From: JAGQRJ01 sp041402045
Lineage (GTDB): Bacteria > Planctomycetota > J058
Reading direction: 5' to 3'
DNA length: 64,000 nucleotides
Assembly (NCBI GenBank): GCA_041402045.1
Contig: JAWKSZ010000035.1
Coordinates: forward strand, 1 to 64,000
Shown: one piece after another, positions 20,767 through 30,596 of the stretch
How positions within the stretch are numbered: the first letter of the stretch is position 1
Layout of the letters: each line of letters opens with the position of its first letter
Notes under the pieces: model-generated
Told to the model about the DNA's origin: nothing
Databases searched by the model: none
Seen by the model: the letters and a program-made list of their open reading frames with translations, nothing else
Position numbers and translations under genes: made by a program

Positions 20767-22326
20767 ATGGGCGGACGATTCGCGGCGGTCGTGCTGTGCG
20801 CGACCCTGGGCTGGGCGCAGGAGCCCGCAGCTCCCCCCCGGGTGTTCGACCTCGAGCGCCCCACCTCCAGGCTGCCGCCGTACCTCCCGCTGGGGGTGCC
20901 CGGCCCCCGGAGTGCGGAGGAGGGGTGGGACCCCGAGCGCCAGCCGGACGCGACCGCCGACCTCCTCGACGCGCTGGCGGCCGAGCTGCCCGCCGACCCG
21001 TCCACGCGTCGAGCGGGGGCCCGGATCGTGACCTCCTCGCCGCGGGTCGCGCAGGTCCTCGAGCGCGCCCTCGAGCCCTACCTGCGCCAGCTCCGCGACG
21101 CGCCCCGGGTCGGGGTGCGCCTGGTCCCCCTGCGAGGGGACGAGGCCGCGGCCCTGCCCCTGGGCCCGCTCCCCGAGCAGGCCGCCCGCGTGCTGGCGGC
21201 GCGGGAGGCGTGGGCGCAGGCCAGCGCGCGTCCCCGGGGGGGCTGGCTCCACCTGCGCGCGACCCAGGGCGTCGAGGTCGTGGTCGACTACGAGGCGAAC
21301 GCCACGGGGGCGCTCCCCGTGCGAGAGGCGGTCGTGAGTCGGATCGAGACCGGCGTCGCGCTGCGGCTGCGGGTCGAGCGCCTGGCCGACGGGGCGGTCT
21401 ACGTGCGCGGCCTGGTGGAGTGGGCGCGCCCGCTGGCGTGCGAGCGCGTGCGCTTCGACGGGCAACCCCTCGACCTGCCCAGCGCCGATCGCCTGCGGGT
21501 GGTCGGGGCGTGGACCCTGTCCCCGGGGCGTCCGACGCTGCTCGCCGCCAGCTCGTGCGCCACCGCCGCCGAGCTGGGCGCGTGGGCGCTGGTGGCCGAG
21601 GTCGAGGGGGGCTCGCCGACGCGCCCGGCGGGCGCCACCCAGCGCACCGCCTGGCGACACGCGCTCTCCCCGCGCCTCCCCGCCGACTACACCGCGGCGT
21701 TCACCGGCGACCCGCTGCGCACGCCCAAGCCCGCCGCCGAGCGCCGCAGGGAGCGCGCGCGCTCCCTGCGCGAGCTCGACGGGCTCCCTCCCTACCTCGA
21801 GCTCGAGGAGCCCAGCGGGCAGGCCCTGGCGCTGGGGACCCCCGCCGAGCACGAGCGGGTCGAGGCCTGGGTCGCCGCGGGCGCCGCGGCCCCCTGCGCG
21901 CTGCGGGTGCAGGTCGCCGTCGGCGACGGGGCGGCGCCGCGCCCGCTGCGGGTGTGGGCCACCCCGGGGCGCCCGCTGAGCGTCCTCGTGGCGCGGGAGC
22001 GGACGCTGCTCGTGGGCTGGGAGCGGATCAACGGCGGCTGCGGAGCGGCGACCGACACCGTGATCGTGCCTCGGCTGGCGCTGGAGCGCGCGGGGGTGGC
22101 GCTGAGCCTGGACCTCGACCGCAGCGGGCAGCTCCGCGCGCAGGGCGCGCTGCAGGAGCTCGTGTCCGTGCGCCCGCTGGAGGTGGAGGTCGGGACCGTG
22201 AGCGAGGTCGAGCGGCGGCGCCTGGACCTGGCCGCGGAGGGCGACCCGCGGTCGGGCGGACTGCGCCTGGGGCAGGGGCCCTGGGGCGCCGGCGAGGCCT
22301 GGGCCCTGGTGGAGGTGGAGCGGTGA
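20767..22326 (+). CDS. Secreted protein with secretin-like segment, first of three tandem paralogues
   Basis: A 519-residue protein with a signal peptide (residues about 1-18, ending in GWAQ). The segment at about 176-225, VVDYEANATGALPVREAVVS followed by a Gly-Val-x-Leu beta hairpin, resembles the N-proximal part of secretin domains in which a tyrosine-acid strand precedes a GVxLxVxP turn. Homologous segments occur at the matching place in the next two genes. The rest is beta-rich with no known active site. Its stop overlaps the next start as GTGA. It probably acts in the periplasm or outer membrane. A full secretin barrel is not evident, so a secretin-related surface or pilus-assembly role is only a hypothesis. 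Confidence 0.65.
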   Translation: MGGRFAAVVLCATLGWAQEPAAPPRVFDLERPTSRLPPYLPLGVPGPRSAEEGWDPERQPDATADLLDALAAELPADPSTRRAGARIVTSSPRVAQVLERALEPYLRQLRDAPRVGVRLVPLRGDEAAALPLGPLPEQAARVLAAREAWAQASARPRGGWLHLRATQGVEVVVDYEANATGALPVREAVVSRIETGVALRLRVERLADGAVYVRGLVEWARPLACERVRFDGQPLDLPSADRLRVVGAWTLSPGRPTLLAASSCATAAELGAWALVAEVEGGSPTRPAGATQRTAWRHALSPRLPADYTAAFTGDPLRTPKPAAERRRERARSLRELDGLPPYLELEEPSGQALALGTPAEHERVEAWVAAGAAAPCALRVQVAVGDGAAPRPLRVWATPGRPLSVLVARERTLLVGWERINGGCGAATDTVIVPRLALERAGVALSLDLDRSGQLRAQGALQELVSVRPLEVEVGTVSEVERRRLDLAAEGDPRSGGLRLGQGPWGAGEAWALVEVER

Positions 22327-23957
22327 TCCGGCTGAGCGCGCTCGCGGCCCTCGCCCTGGCCGCCGCCGCCTCCGCCCAGGACGCGGACCCCGGCGGACGG
22401 TTCGAGGTCCCGGTGAGCGACCTGCTGCGCAGGTCCGGCGAGCCGGTGCAGGGCGTCGGGTTCGACCCCGACGGCGCCGTCCGGGCGCGCGGCGCGGTCC
22501 TCTCCTTCGGCGACCCGCCGTCGGGAGGCGAGCTGTATCACCCCTACGCCCTGGAGGTCGCGTTGACCCGCCTGCTGGGGTTCGACGCGGCGAGCGTCGA
22601 GGTCGACTCCGAGCGCGGGGTGTTGCGCGCGCAGACCAGCGCCGGAGGGCGGCAGCGACTCGAGCGCCAGCTCGCCTGGCTCCGGGCCGTGGAGGCCGCC
22701 CGGCATGCGCTGCGCCTCGAGGCCTACCTCCTGCCGGAGGTCCCCGCGGGGGTTCGGGCTGGGCTGGCCCTCGACGACGCCGCGCGGGAGGCGCTCGCCG
22801 CGGAGCGGCCCTGGCTGCGCCTCGAGCTGGCGCTCACCGACGGCGTGGCGCAGGAGGCCTGCGCCCTCGTGCGCGAGCGGACCTTCCTCGCCGACTACGA
22901 GGTGAACCAGACCGGCGCGGTCCCCGTGCTGAACCCCGTGCAGGGCGTGTTCCGCGAGGGGCTGTGGGTGCGCGCCGCGATCTCCCGCGAGCCCCAGGGC
23001 GAGCGCAGGGTGTTGGTCTACGAGCTCGGCGCGGCGCTCCTCGAAGGCACGACCGCCGGCGGCTATCGGGCCGGGTTGCCCCTGACCCTCCCCACCTGGT
23101 CGGCCCTCGACGCGCGCGGCAGCTTCGGCTGGGCGGGGGCGGCGCAGGTCCCGCTGGTGGTCGCCCAGGATCCGGCGTGCGCCGGCGGCCGCGCGCTGGT
23201 GGTCGTGGCCAGCCTCGCGCCCGGGCCGGCGTGTCCTCCGCCGCCGGACCCCGCGGTGGTCCTCCGGCGCCACGCCTGGGGCGCGCTGGATCGCAGGTGC
23301 CTCCCGGACTACCACGCGGAGGGGCTCGGGGTGGACGCCGAGCGCCGCACCCGGATCCTCGACGCGCTGGACGGCGCCGTCGGCGCCGAGCGCTGGAGCG
23401 ACGAGAGCTTCGCGGAGTCGACGGACACGGGCCTGGTCGTGTGCCAGACCCAGGCGGTGCAGGAGCAGCTCGCGCGCGCGCTGCAACGCTACGCGCGCAG
23501 CCGCTCCGTGGGGCACACCCTGGTCCTCGAAGGCGCCCCGGGGACCGTGCGCCTGGGGGTCTCCGCGGTCGCCGCCGACCCGGTCGAGATCGGCTGGCGC
23601 CGCCTGCGCCGCGTGCTCGAGGGGATCGAGCGGTCGGCGGGGCCGGTGAGCGTGCGCTTCGAGGACCCGGGAGAGGACCCCGTGGTCGGGGCCCGGGTCC
23701 ACGGCACCCGCGTGAGCCTCAGCGCCCACACCCTGACCGGCCTCCAGACCGAGCTCGGCCTGGAGCGCGAGACCCTGGGGGAGGGCGAGCGCCAACGGAC
23801 GACGCCCTGGGGGACCCTCACCTGGCCCGAGCCCGGACCGCGGTGGGCCGTGCGCGCGCGGGTGCGGGCGACCGGAGCTCCCGTGGTCGCCGCCGAGCTC
23901 CGTCCGCTGGGCGGCGAGCCGGTGCGCGTGACCCTCGACACCCAGGAGGCCCCATGA
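22323..23957 (+). CDS. Secreted protein with secretin-like segment, second paralogue
   Basis: Starting at GTG 22323, the protein has 544 residues with a clear signal peptide, LSALAALALAAAASAQ. The secretin-like segment reads FLADYEVNQTGAVPVLNPV followed by a strand-turn-strand, aligned by eye with DYEANATGALPV of the upstream gene. The C-terminal half repeats the same design (VCQTQAVQEQLARALQRYA and later strands), which may be a second ring-building-like alpha/beta unit. The stop overlaps the third gene as ATGA. Function is unknown; coupling of three such genes suggests a hetero-oligomeric envelope assembly. Confidence 0.65.
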   Translation: MIRLSALAALALAAAASAQDADPGGRFEVPVSDLLRRSGEPVQGVGFDPDGAVRARGAVLSFGDPPSGGELYHPYALEVALTRLLGFDAASVEVDSERGVLRAQTSAGGRQRLERQLAWLRAVEAARHALRLEAYLLPEVPAGVRAGLALDDAAREALAAERPWLRLELALTDGVAQEACALVRERTFLADYEVNQTGAVPVLNPVQGVFREGLWVRAAISREPQGERRVLVYELGAALLEGTTAGGYRAGLPLTLPTWSALDARGSFGWAGAAQVPLVVAQDPACAGGRALVVVASLAPGPACPPPPDPAVVLRRHAWGALDRRCLPDYHAEGLGVDAERRTRILDALDGAVGAERWSDESFAESTDTGLVVCQTQAVQEQLARALQRYARSRSVGHTLVLEGAPGTVRLGVSAVAADPVEIGWRRLRRVLEGIERSAGPVSVRFEDPGEDPVVGARVHGTRVSLSAHTLTGLQTELGLERETLGEGERQRTTPWGTLTWPEPGPRWAVRARVRATGAPVVAAELRPLGGEPVRVTLDTQEAP

Positions 23958-25536
23958 CCTTGCGCACCGCCCTCGCGGCCCTCCTGTGCTGCGCCGGCTC
24001 CCTCGGCGCGCAGGACGCGGAGGCGTCCCGCTCCTACGAGCTCCTGCTGCCGGTGCTCGAGGACCCGGGCTCCCGAGCCGACGGCGCCGGGGGCGCGGCG
24101 GCGTCCCCGCCCGGGGTGGGCGGGGTCCTGCTCCTGGAAGACGAGGAGGCGGTGACGCAGCCCTTGCTGCGCGCCCTCCTGGAGCGCGCGCTGGGCGAGC
24201 GCGCGCCGCGAGGGCTGCACGTCCTGCTCCACGAGCGGGGCGGGCCGGCCGTGATCGAGGCCACCGGCGACGCCGGGCAGCTCGCGGCCCTCGAGGCCGC
24301 GCTCCCCGAAGGTGCAGCGTCAAAGCTCGACGCCATGCTCCTGAGCTCGAGCTGAGGGTGCTCGAGCACGTCGGCGACGACCCCCCGCGGGAGGCCGCGC
24401 GCCTCCCGCTGCGGGTGATCGAGGGCCAGCAGGCGAGCGCCGCCCTCTACCGGGCCGACGACTGGCTGAGCTTCGGGATCGACCACACCGGGGCCTTCCC
24501 CCGGGTGCGGGCGGAGCCCCGCACCTACAACTCGGGGGTGTTCCTCGAGGTCGACGCGCGCCGGACGGCGGGGGACCGCGTGCTGACCCTCGTCCGCGCC
24601 CGGCGCGTCTCCCGCGAGCCGTCGGAGGCGTTGGCCTGGGAAGGGCTGGGGGCGCTCGAGCTGCCGCGCGGTGAGGACCACGACGTGTGGACCGCGCTCT
24701 ACCTCCGGCCGGGGGCGCCCGCGCGCGTCGCGACCCTCCCCTGGGGGGATCGCCAGCTCTCGCTGGAGCTGCGGCTCGCCGCGCCGACGGCCGCGCCGGC
24801 GCTGCCCGTGCGCTGCTGCACCAGCCCCTGGTGGGATCCCGAGGCGAGCCTGCACTGGAGCGACGAGCTCTCGGCGGGCGAGCGACCGCGCCGTCCAGGG
24901 TCGAGCAGCTTCGCCTTCGAGGACGAGGACGAGCGGCCCGCGTTGTTCCCGATCAACCTCTGCGATCCGGCTTGGACCCCCGTCCGCGGCTGGGTGGTCC
25001 CGGCCGACCTGGCCCAGGCGCGCGCGGTGGAGGCGCTGCTCGGCGCCTGGGAGGACTCCCACGGAATGCGCACGGTGGAGCTGGCCTGGGGTCGGCCGGC
25101 CGAGGCGTCGGGGTCGGAGCCGCCGCTCCGCGAGAGCGCGCGGGTGAGCGTCGTGTGCGTGAGCGGGGTGTGGACGCGGGTCCCGGTCGGGCGCGAGCGC
25201 AGCCGCGTCCAGGGCGTGTGGAGCTCGATCGCCGGCCCCGAGGGCGAGCCGCCGCGCCGGGCCGACGCCCCGCTCTACGGGCGGGCGTTCGCGGGCTGGG
25301 AGGCGCTGATCCGCCCCGCGCGCGCGGGGTGCCTGGACCTGGCCTGGAGCCTGCGCGGCCCCGCGGAGCGCGAGGCCCTGGCCCTCGAGGCGGGGCGCGT
25401 GACCCTCGACCGGGCCTGGAGCTGGCAGGGCGAAGCGACCCTGGACCTGGCGGGGGCGGGCTGGACCCTGGTGGCGGAGGCGCCGGGGCCCGACGGGGAG
25501 CCGCGCGCGCTCTACGCCCGGGCTCAGAACCCGTAG
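23954..25536 (+). CDS. Secreted protein, third paralogue of the secretin-like operon (frameshift near 24330)
   Basis: ATG 23954 opens a signal peptide (LAALLCCAGSLGAQ) and 133 residues that stop at 24355. From about 24315 another frame continues without interruption as HAPELELRVLEHVGDDPP through SFGIDHTGAFPRVRAEP, the paralogous secretin-like segment, to the stop at 25536. One small indel near 24315-24345 would rejoin them into a protein of about 527 residues, close to its siblings in length. It is therefore annotated as one gene with a probable sequencing frameshift. The last bases overlap the convergent barrel gene. Confidence 0.6.
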
Positions 25537-27332
25537 CGGACGGCGAAGCCCAGGAAGTAGAGCGGATCGATCTCGCTCGCGGCGCGGCGGACCTCGACGC
25601 TGCCGTAGCCGCGCAGGCTCACCCGGTCGGTGGCCCGGATCCAGGTGCCCAGGCGCAGGCCGAAGCGCGAGTCGCCGGCCGCGATCGAGGGCACCGAGGT
25701 GCGGTAGTAGATCGAGCCGTCGAAGTCGACGGTCTCCCCGAACCAGGCGTAGGTGAACGAGACGTAGGGGTCGGAGACGTGCCGGGTGATCCCGTCGCCG
25801 CGCAGGCGGTGGCGGAAGGCGAACTGGAACGTGATCCGGTCCTCCGCGATCAGCCCGTCCTTGCTGAAGGTCAGCACCCCGCCGTAGACGTCCCGGCTCT
25901 CGGGGGCGGTCAGGACCTCGCCGCGGAGCCCCAGGCGCACGCCGGCGCTGAAGCGGAGGTTGAGCGCCGTCCACAGGTTTCGCCGCTCGTCGTGGTCGAG
26001 GAAGGGCGCGATCAGGGGGTCGAGGTCGCTCGCGCCGCGGATCAGGCGCGGGCGCGCGAGCAGGTCGCCGGAGTAGGCCGGGCGCCGCTCGCGGAAGCCG
26101 GCCTCGATCCGGACAGCGCTCGAGAGCTGGGCGTAGACCGAGAGCATGCCGGTGGTCAGCCGGGTCTTCTGCTTGTCGCGCAGCTGGTCGAACAGGTCGA
26201 GCACCAACGAGCCGCGCGCGCCCACGGAGCCGTAGCGCACGTCCATGTTGGCTTCGAGGAAGTCGCGCTCGCCCTCCCCGCGGAACCGCTCCTGGGCCCC
26301 CACGATCGAGAGCTGGATCGCGCCGGAGTGCGGGAAGGACTTCGAGAAGCGGATCCCGCCGCCGTAGATCACCGAGTCGTAGTCCTGGATCTGCGGGTTG
26401 GGGCTGACCGCCGCGCCGGCGAAGCCGAACCCGATCACGGGCCCCATGCGGATCCCGAAGCGCGCGCCGTCGACGATCCCCGCCTCGACCGAGCCGGGGA
26501 TCGTGGAGCGCCCGATCGCGAACTCGAAGCGGTCGCTGAGGCTGTGGATCGCGCCCTCGGGGGCGGCGTCGATCTCGAGCACCGCCGCGGAGAAGCGCGC
26601 GATCGGGCGCTCCTCGTTGTGGCCGGTCCAGTCGTCGACCCCGTCGAAGGGCTTGCGCAGCATGCCGTAGAAGAAGAAGCGCGCGCGGTCGTTGCCTCCC
26701 AGGCGCGAGACCTCGAGGCTCAGCCGGGCGAAGGGGGTCACGCGGTTGATCCCGACCTCGCTGTCGAAGGCGGAGTCGACGCCGACCTCCACGTGGCCGC
26801 GGACCACGTTCGCGAGCTGGACCTCCTCCTCGGGCTCTTCGCCGGCGGTCGGCGGCGGCGGCGGCGGGGCGTCCTCGCCCGCGGCGAGCTCCGCGTCCTC
26901 GCGGCGGTTGTTCCCGCGCACGAAGGGCACCGGCTCGCGCTTGGGCAGGGGCTGGGAGCGGAACGCGCGCAGGGTGATCACCTTGCGCCGGATCTGAATG
27001 TCCTCCGGCGGCGGCGGCGGCGGCTCGCGCTCGGGCGGCGGGGTCATGTTCAGGGTCAGGGTGACCGCGTCGCCGCGGGCCAGGCCCGCCTCGCCGGCCT
27101 CGACCACGAGGAACTGGGTCGAGATCGCGACGACCACCGAGGCCACCTTGGGGGCGTCCTTGGTGCCGACCTCGACCTGGGTCCCGACCTCGACCTTCAG
27201 CGGGCGGTCGAGCTCGACGTAGACCCGCTTGCCGCGCACCGAGGCGACCTTGCCCTGGATCTCGAGGGCGCCGGCGCTCCCCACGAGGAGCAGGCTCAGG
27301 AGCAGTGCGAGGAGGAGGCCGCGCTGGCTCAT
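25524..27332 (-). CDS. Outer-membrane beta-barrel protein coupled to a decaheme cytochrome
   Basis: The protein has 602 residues from ATG 27332, overlapping the cytochrome stop as ATGA. A signal peptide (LLLALLLSLLLVGSAGA) is followed by a small beta domain at about 22-90 (VASVRGKRVYVELDRPLKVE) and a long Pro-rich acidic linker. About 430 residues of alternating amphipathic strands end in VRYGF, a typical C-terminal barrel signal. Its size and pairing with a ten-haem cytochrome recall MtrB-MtrA type porin-cytochrome conduits. No CxxC motif typical of MtrB is seen and homology to MtrB cannot be shown by eye. It probably forms an outer-membrane channel. Confidence 0.8.
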   Translation of the reverse strand: MSQRGLLLALLLSLLLVGSAGALEIQGKVASVRGKRVYVELDRPLKVEVGTQVEVGTKDAPKVASVVVAISTQFLVVEAGEAGLARGDAVTLTLNMTPPPEREPPPPPPEDIQIRRKVITLRAFRSQPLPKREPVPFVRGNNRREDAELAAGEDAPPPPPPTAGEEPEEEVQLANVVRGHVEVGVDSAFDSEVGINRVTPFARLSLEVSRLGGNDRARFFFYGMLRKPFDGVDDWTGHNEERPIARFSAAVLEIDAAPEGAIHSLSDRFEFAIGRSTIPGSVEAGIVDGARFGIRMGPVIGFGFAGAAVSPNPQIQDYDSVIYGGGIRFSKSFPHSGAIQLSIVGAQERFRGEGERDFLEANMDVRYGSVGARGSLVLDLFDQLRDKQKTRLTTGMLSVYAQLSSAVRIEAGFRERRPAYSGDLLARPRLIRGASDLDPLIAPFLDHDERRNLWTALNLRFSAGVRLGLRGEVLTAPESRDVYGGVLTFSKDGLIAEDRITFQFAFRHRLRGDGITRHVSDPYVSFTYAWFGETVDFDGSIYYRTSVPSIAAGDSRFGLRLGTWIRATDRVSLRGYGSVEVRRAASEIDPLYFLGFAVRYGF

Positions 27333-28240
27333 TGCCCGGTCATTCCGTCGATATCCCAGGTAATGAAGTCGATCGCGGCCTGGGTGTGGCAGCCGGCGAT
27401 CCCGCAGGTCGGCGGGAAGTTCTGGTGGTCGGGGATCCCGGCCGGGTTCTGCTGGCTGAGGGCGTTGGCCAGGGCGAAGTCGTCCTGGTGGCAGTCGAGG
27501 CAGCGGTCGCCGCCCTGGGAGAGCCCGGCGAAGACCGTCGCGGTGTGGCAGTCGCCGCAGCGCACCTGGGCGTGTCGCCCGGCGAGGACGTAGCTCTGGT
27601 GAATGTAGGTCGCCCCGCGGAAGGTGAGGGTCGAGTGGCAGTTGCCGCACACGAAGAACCCGGCGGCCTGGTGGTTCGGCTGCGCTGCGCGCAGCTCCTG
27701 GGCGTGGCAGGCCGTGCACTCGGTCTGGATCAGGGCCGCGGGCTCGCCCCGGCGTTGGCGGTGGCAGGCCTCGCACTCAATGCTCGCGTGGGCGCCGGTG
27801 AGGGGGAAGCGCGTGCGCTCGTGGAAGGCGAAGTTGCGCGGGACCTGCCAGTGCCGCTCGTTGTGGCACTCCTCGCAGCTCACGGTGTTGAAGCCGGCGT
27901 GGGGGTCGTGGTGGCAGGAGCTGCAGCTCGAGCTCAGGGACTGGAGCCCGGCGCGGTGGCAGCCCTCGCAGGCCACGCTCGCGTGGGCGCCGTTGAGCGC
28001 GAAGCCGGTCTCGGTGTGATCGAAGGTGTCGTCGTCCGGATCGCGGATCACCCACCAGTCGGCTTCGACGTGGCAGCGCTCGCAGGCGTCGGGGCGCTCC
28101 CACAGCGGCGCCAGCGTCTCGGCCGGCTCCTCCGCCGGAGGATCCTGGGCCTGAGCCAGGCCACCGCGCACGCTGTAGCCCAGGCAGCTCAGCGCGACGG
28201 TGAAACACAAGAGCGGAGTCCAGGCGCGTAGGCTCACCAC
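27329..28240 (-). CDS. Periplasmic decaheme c-type cytochrome
   Basis: A 303-residue protein starting at GTG 28240 with a hydrophobic export signal. It has nine CxxCH motifs (CERCH, CEGCH, CSSCH, CEECH, CEACH, CTACH, CGNCH, CGDCH, CLDCH) and one CGIAGCH, a CX4CH site, giving ten haem sites. Units such as FPLTGAHASIECEACH and GRHAQVRCGDCH repeat with a His a few residues before the motif, the usual distal ligand. Tightly packed haems predict a periplasmic electron wire. Its stop overlaps the start of the outer-membrane barrel gene. Ten haems in roughly 300 residues is the size class of MtrA, though the repeat style resembles c3/c7-type cytochromes. Confidence 0.95.
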   Translation of the reverse strand: MVSLRAWTPLLCFTVALSCLGYSVRGGLAQAQDPPAEEPAETLAPLWERPDACERCHVEADWWVIRDPDDDTFDHTETGFALNGAHASVACEGCHRAGLQSLSSSCSSCHHDPHAGFNTVSCEECHNERHWQVPRNFAFHERTRFPLTGAHASIECEACHRQRRGEPAALIQTECTACHAQELRAAQPNHQAAGFFVCGNCHSTLTFRGATYIHQSYVLAGRHAQVRCGDCHTATVFAGLSQGGDRCLDCHQDDFALANALSQQNPAGIPDHQNFPPTCGIAGCHTQAAIDFITWDIDGMTGQ

Positions 28241-28725
28241 GCCCTCATTGAAGCATTCCGCCTGGGCAAAAGCACGGCGGGCCGGGGTCCGAGGTCCTTA
28301 CACTCGCGCGCCCCCACGGGGCCCTAGTATTAAGGTCGCCCGCTCTACCGGACCCGAGACATGCAAGGGGTTACGTCGCGCCGCTGGCGGTGGACCCGGG
28401 GCGGGTCATCGCCCGCCGGGAACGCCGTTCACTGGCGTAAGTCGCGCAGCCCAGAGCTCCAGGCGCACGACTGTTGCCCTTTGGACCTCTTTAAGTCCTA
28501 TACCTTCGTGAGATTGCGAGATCTGGGAGCCCCAGGCGGGCACTCCGCGCACATTGTTCATGGCAAGCGGTTCACGATCGTGCCAGCGAACCGGACCATC
28601 CCAGGCCAGTCACGGGTGGATCGTCATTTAAGTGTAACGAAGGGGTTTGGCCGGGCCGTTGCAATAGGGCTCATTGGTCTTGGGGATCAGGGACCCCAAA
28701 GAGGACCGAACCGGGAAGGTGCAAA
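28241..28725. other. 485-bp divergent intergenic region between cytochrome operon and haem-propeller lipoprotein
   Basis: No credible ORF was found. It is less GC-rich than its surroundings and must hold both divergent promoters. Noted elements are a CACGATCGTG palindrome near 28577 and a TTGGGG-N8-CCCCAA hairpin just before the 28726 start. An AT-richer stretch around 28490-28505 (TTTAAGTCCTATACC) lies in a possible -10 zone. The long spacer before 28726 could be a structured leader, but I match no known riboswitch. Confidence 0.5.
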
Positions 28726-30543
28726 ATGAACAGCAAGACTCTGACTCTTACTTTGACTGCGGCGGTGATCTCCGCCATTGGCGTGGGCTGCTCCGGCGGC
28801 TCCGGCGGCGGCGGCCGTAGCGGGACCACGACTCCCCCGGTGACCGGCAACGGCACCGTGACCAGCAGCCTGCCCACGGTGCAGCGCGCGGCGACCTACG
28901 CCTTCAACGAGTATCAACTCAACAACGTCGTCGGCGCGGGCCGCGTGATCGCGGTGGGCGTCGCCCCCAACGCCACCGACACCCTCGTGGTCTCGGCGCC
29001 TCTCAACGAGATCGAGCGCCTGGACGCCAACGGCCTGACCACCGAGGACTCCTTCTTCACCCCGCCCAGCAGCATCGCCGCCTACGACACGGCCACCTTC
29101 GTGGCCCTGGCCGACTGGAGCTCGGCCGGCGCGGGCGACATCTTCGTGCGTCAGGGGACCCGCTACTCGCTGTTCCTCGACACCCCCCAGTCGGAGGCCT
29201 ACGTGGCCTCGATCGAGAGCGACGTGTTCGCGCTGACCGGCGGTCAGGGTGAGCAGGGCGAGGTCATGCAGCTCGACCCCGTGTCGTTCTCCTTCCAGAG
29301 CGTGGCCTCGCTCGGGAGCGCGATCCCGACCTCGATCGCCCGCAAGGACGGCGTGCTCTACGTCGGCGGCACCTCGAACCAGGCGGGCGGCGGCGCTGCC
29401 CAGCTGTTCCGCGTGCTCGGCGGCGCGGTCGAGGCGGTCCAGATCCCCGGCGCCGGCGGCGCCCGTCAGCAGGTCACCAGCATGCTGAGCGTGGCCCCCG
29501 CGGTCAGCGGCTCGACCACCGGCACCGGCAGCGGCACGACCGCGGGCACCGGCAGCAGCACCGGCGACATTCTGCTCCTGGCGATCGCGACCTACGACGG
29601 CACCGGCCGTCCGCTCAACGGCTTCGTCGCCGCGACCAACGGCAAGGACTGGGAGACCGTGATCAGCCTCCCCAACGCCGCTCCGACCAGCCTGGCCTTC
29701 ATTGACAACACCGTCTACGTCGGCAGCTCGGACGGCAGCGTCCAGTTCCGCGCGGCGGACGGCTCCTGGATGGACGAGCCCGGCCTGCCCGCCAACGACG
29801 GCGTGTTCTCGCTCCTGGTCCGCGACCACCAGAACCTCATGATCGGCGCCCGCGGCGCGAACGGTGCCCTCCTGATCCAGCGCGTGAGCGACGCCACCGC
29901 GCCCCCGCCGCCCAACGGTGGCAAGAAGGTCTACGCCGACGTCAAGGCGATCTTCGCGGCCAAGTGCGACGCCTGCCACCTGAACACCGCGATCGTGGGC
30001 ACCAGCATGCTGCTCGACGGCAACGACGACGCCGCGGACCACGCGATCGTGACCGCCCTGGTCGACATGACCACCCCCAGCAACTCGACCCTGCTGGTCA
30101 AGGGCACCGGCGGCATGAGCCACACCGGCGGCAGCCCGCTGACCGTCGGCGGCGCGGACTACACCACGATCACCACCTGGATCACCGACGGCGCGCTGCT
30201 CACCGCTCCGACCGCTCCCGGCCCGATCGGCCCCGCCCCGACCCCCAAGCTCGGCTACGTCCAGGACGTCAAGCCGCTGATCATGCAGGCCGGCTGCGCC
30301 AACGCGGGCTGCCACAACTCGACCAGCGCTCGCGCCCTCAAGTTCTCGGCCGGCCTGAACGACAACAACGCCGACCGGCTCTCGATCCTGGCCCACGTGA
30401 CCGTGGCCAACCCGGCGGGCAGCGCCTTTATCATGCGCCCCTCGGGCCAGAACCACCCGGTCAGCCCCTGGCCGAACGGCTCGACCCAGCAGACCACCGT
30501 GATCCAGTGGATCAACGACGGGACCCTGCTGAACGGGCAATAA
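28726..30543 (+). CDS. Lipoprotein with beta-propeller and two c-type haem sites
   Basis: A 605-residue protein from ATG 28726. The lipoprotein signal ends at AIGVGC, followed by a Gly/Ser/Thr linker. Residues about 45-390 contain repeating propeller-like strands (SIARKDGVLYVGGTSN, SLAFIDNTVYVGSSDGSV). The C-terminal third has one cytochrome-type module with CDACH (about 415) and a second with CANAGCH, a CX4CH site (about 530). Each module ends in a W-I-x-DG type motif. It is probably attached to the outer or inner membrane and may exchange electrons with the divergent decaheme cytochrome. CX4CH is uncommon, and both loci have one. A strong terminator follows. Confidence 0.85.
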   Translation: MNSKTLTLTLTAAVISAIGVGCSGGSGGGGRSGTTTPPVTGNGTVTSSLPTVQRAATYAFNEYQLNNVVGAGRVIAVGVAPNATDTLVVSAPLNEIERLDANGLTTEDSFFTPPSSIAAYDTATFVALADWSSAGAGDIFVRQGTRYSLFLDTPQSEAYVASIESDVFALTGGQGEQGEVMQLDPVSFSFQSVASLGSAIPTSIARKDGVLYVGGTSNQAGGGAAQLFRVLGGAVEAVQIPGAGGARQQVTSMLSVAPAVSGSTTGTGSGTTAGTGSSTGDILLLAIATYDGTGRPLNGFVAATNGKDWETVISLPNAAPTSLAFIDNTVYVGSSDGSVQFRAADGSWMDEPGLPANDGVFSLLVRDHQNLMIGARGANGALLIQRVSDATAPPPPNGGKKVYADVKAIFAAKCDACHLNTAIVGTSMLLDGNDDAADHAIVTALVDMTTPSNSTLLVKGTGGMSHTGGSPLTVGGADYTTITTWITDGALLTAPTAPGPIGPAPTPKLGYVQDVKPLIMQAGCANAGCHNSTSARALKFSAGLNDNNADRLSILAHVTVANPAGSAFIMRPSGQNHPVSPWPNGSTQQTTVIQWINDGTLLNGQ

Positions 30544-30551
30544 CCTTCCCC

Positions 30552-30583
30552 GGCCCGGGGGTCGTCCTCCCGGGCCACGTTTT
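30552..30583 (+). terminator. Rho-independent terminator after the haem-propeller lipoprotein
   Basis: GGCCCGGG (30552-30559) pairs with CCCGGGCC (30569-30576), followed by ACGTTTT, a short T-run. It begins 9 bases after the TAA stop. Confidence 0.8.
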
Positions 30584-30596
30584 GCACCCGATCCCG

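Noticed and set aside
24687..27593. 968-residue + strand ORF
   Set aside because: It is the antisense shadow of the outer-membrane barrel and cytochrome genes, which have clear signals and haem motifs.
28241..28725. Cyclic di-GMP or other riboswitch in the long leader
   Set aside because: I could not match the conserved core of any known riboswitch; only generic hairpins are visible.
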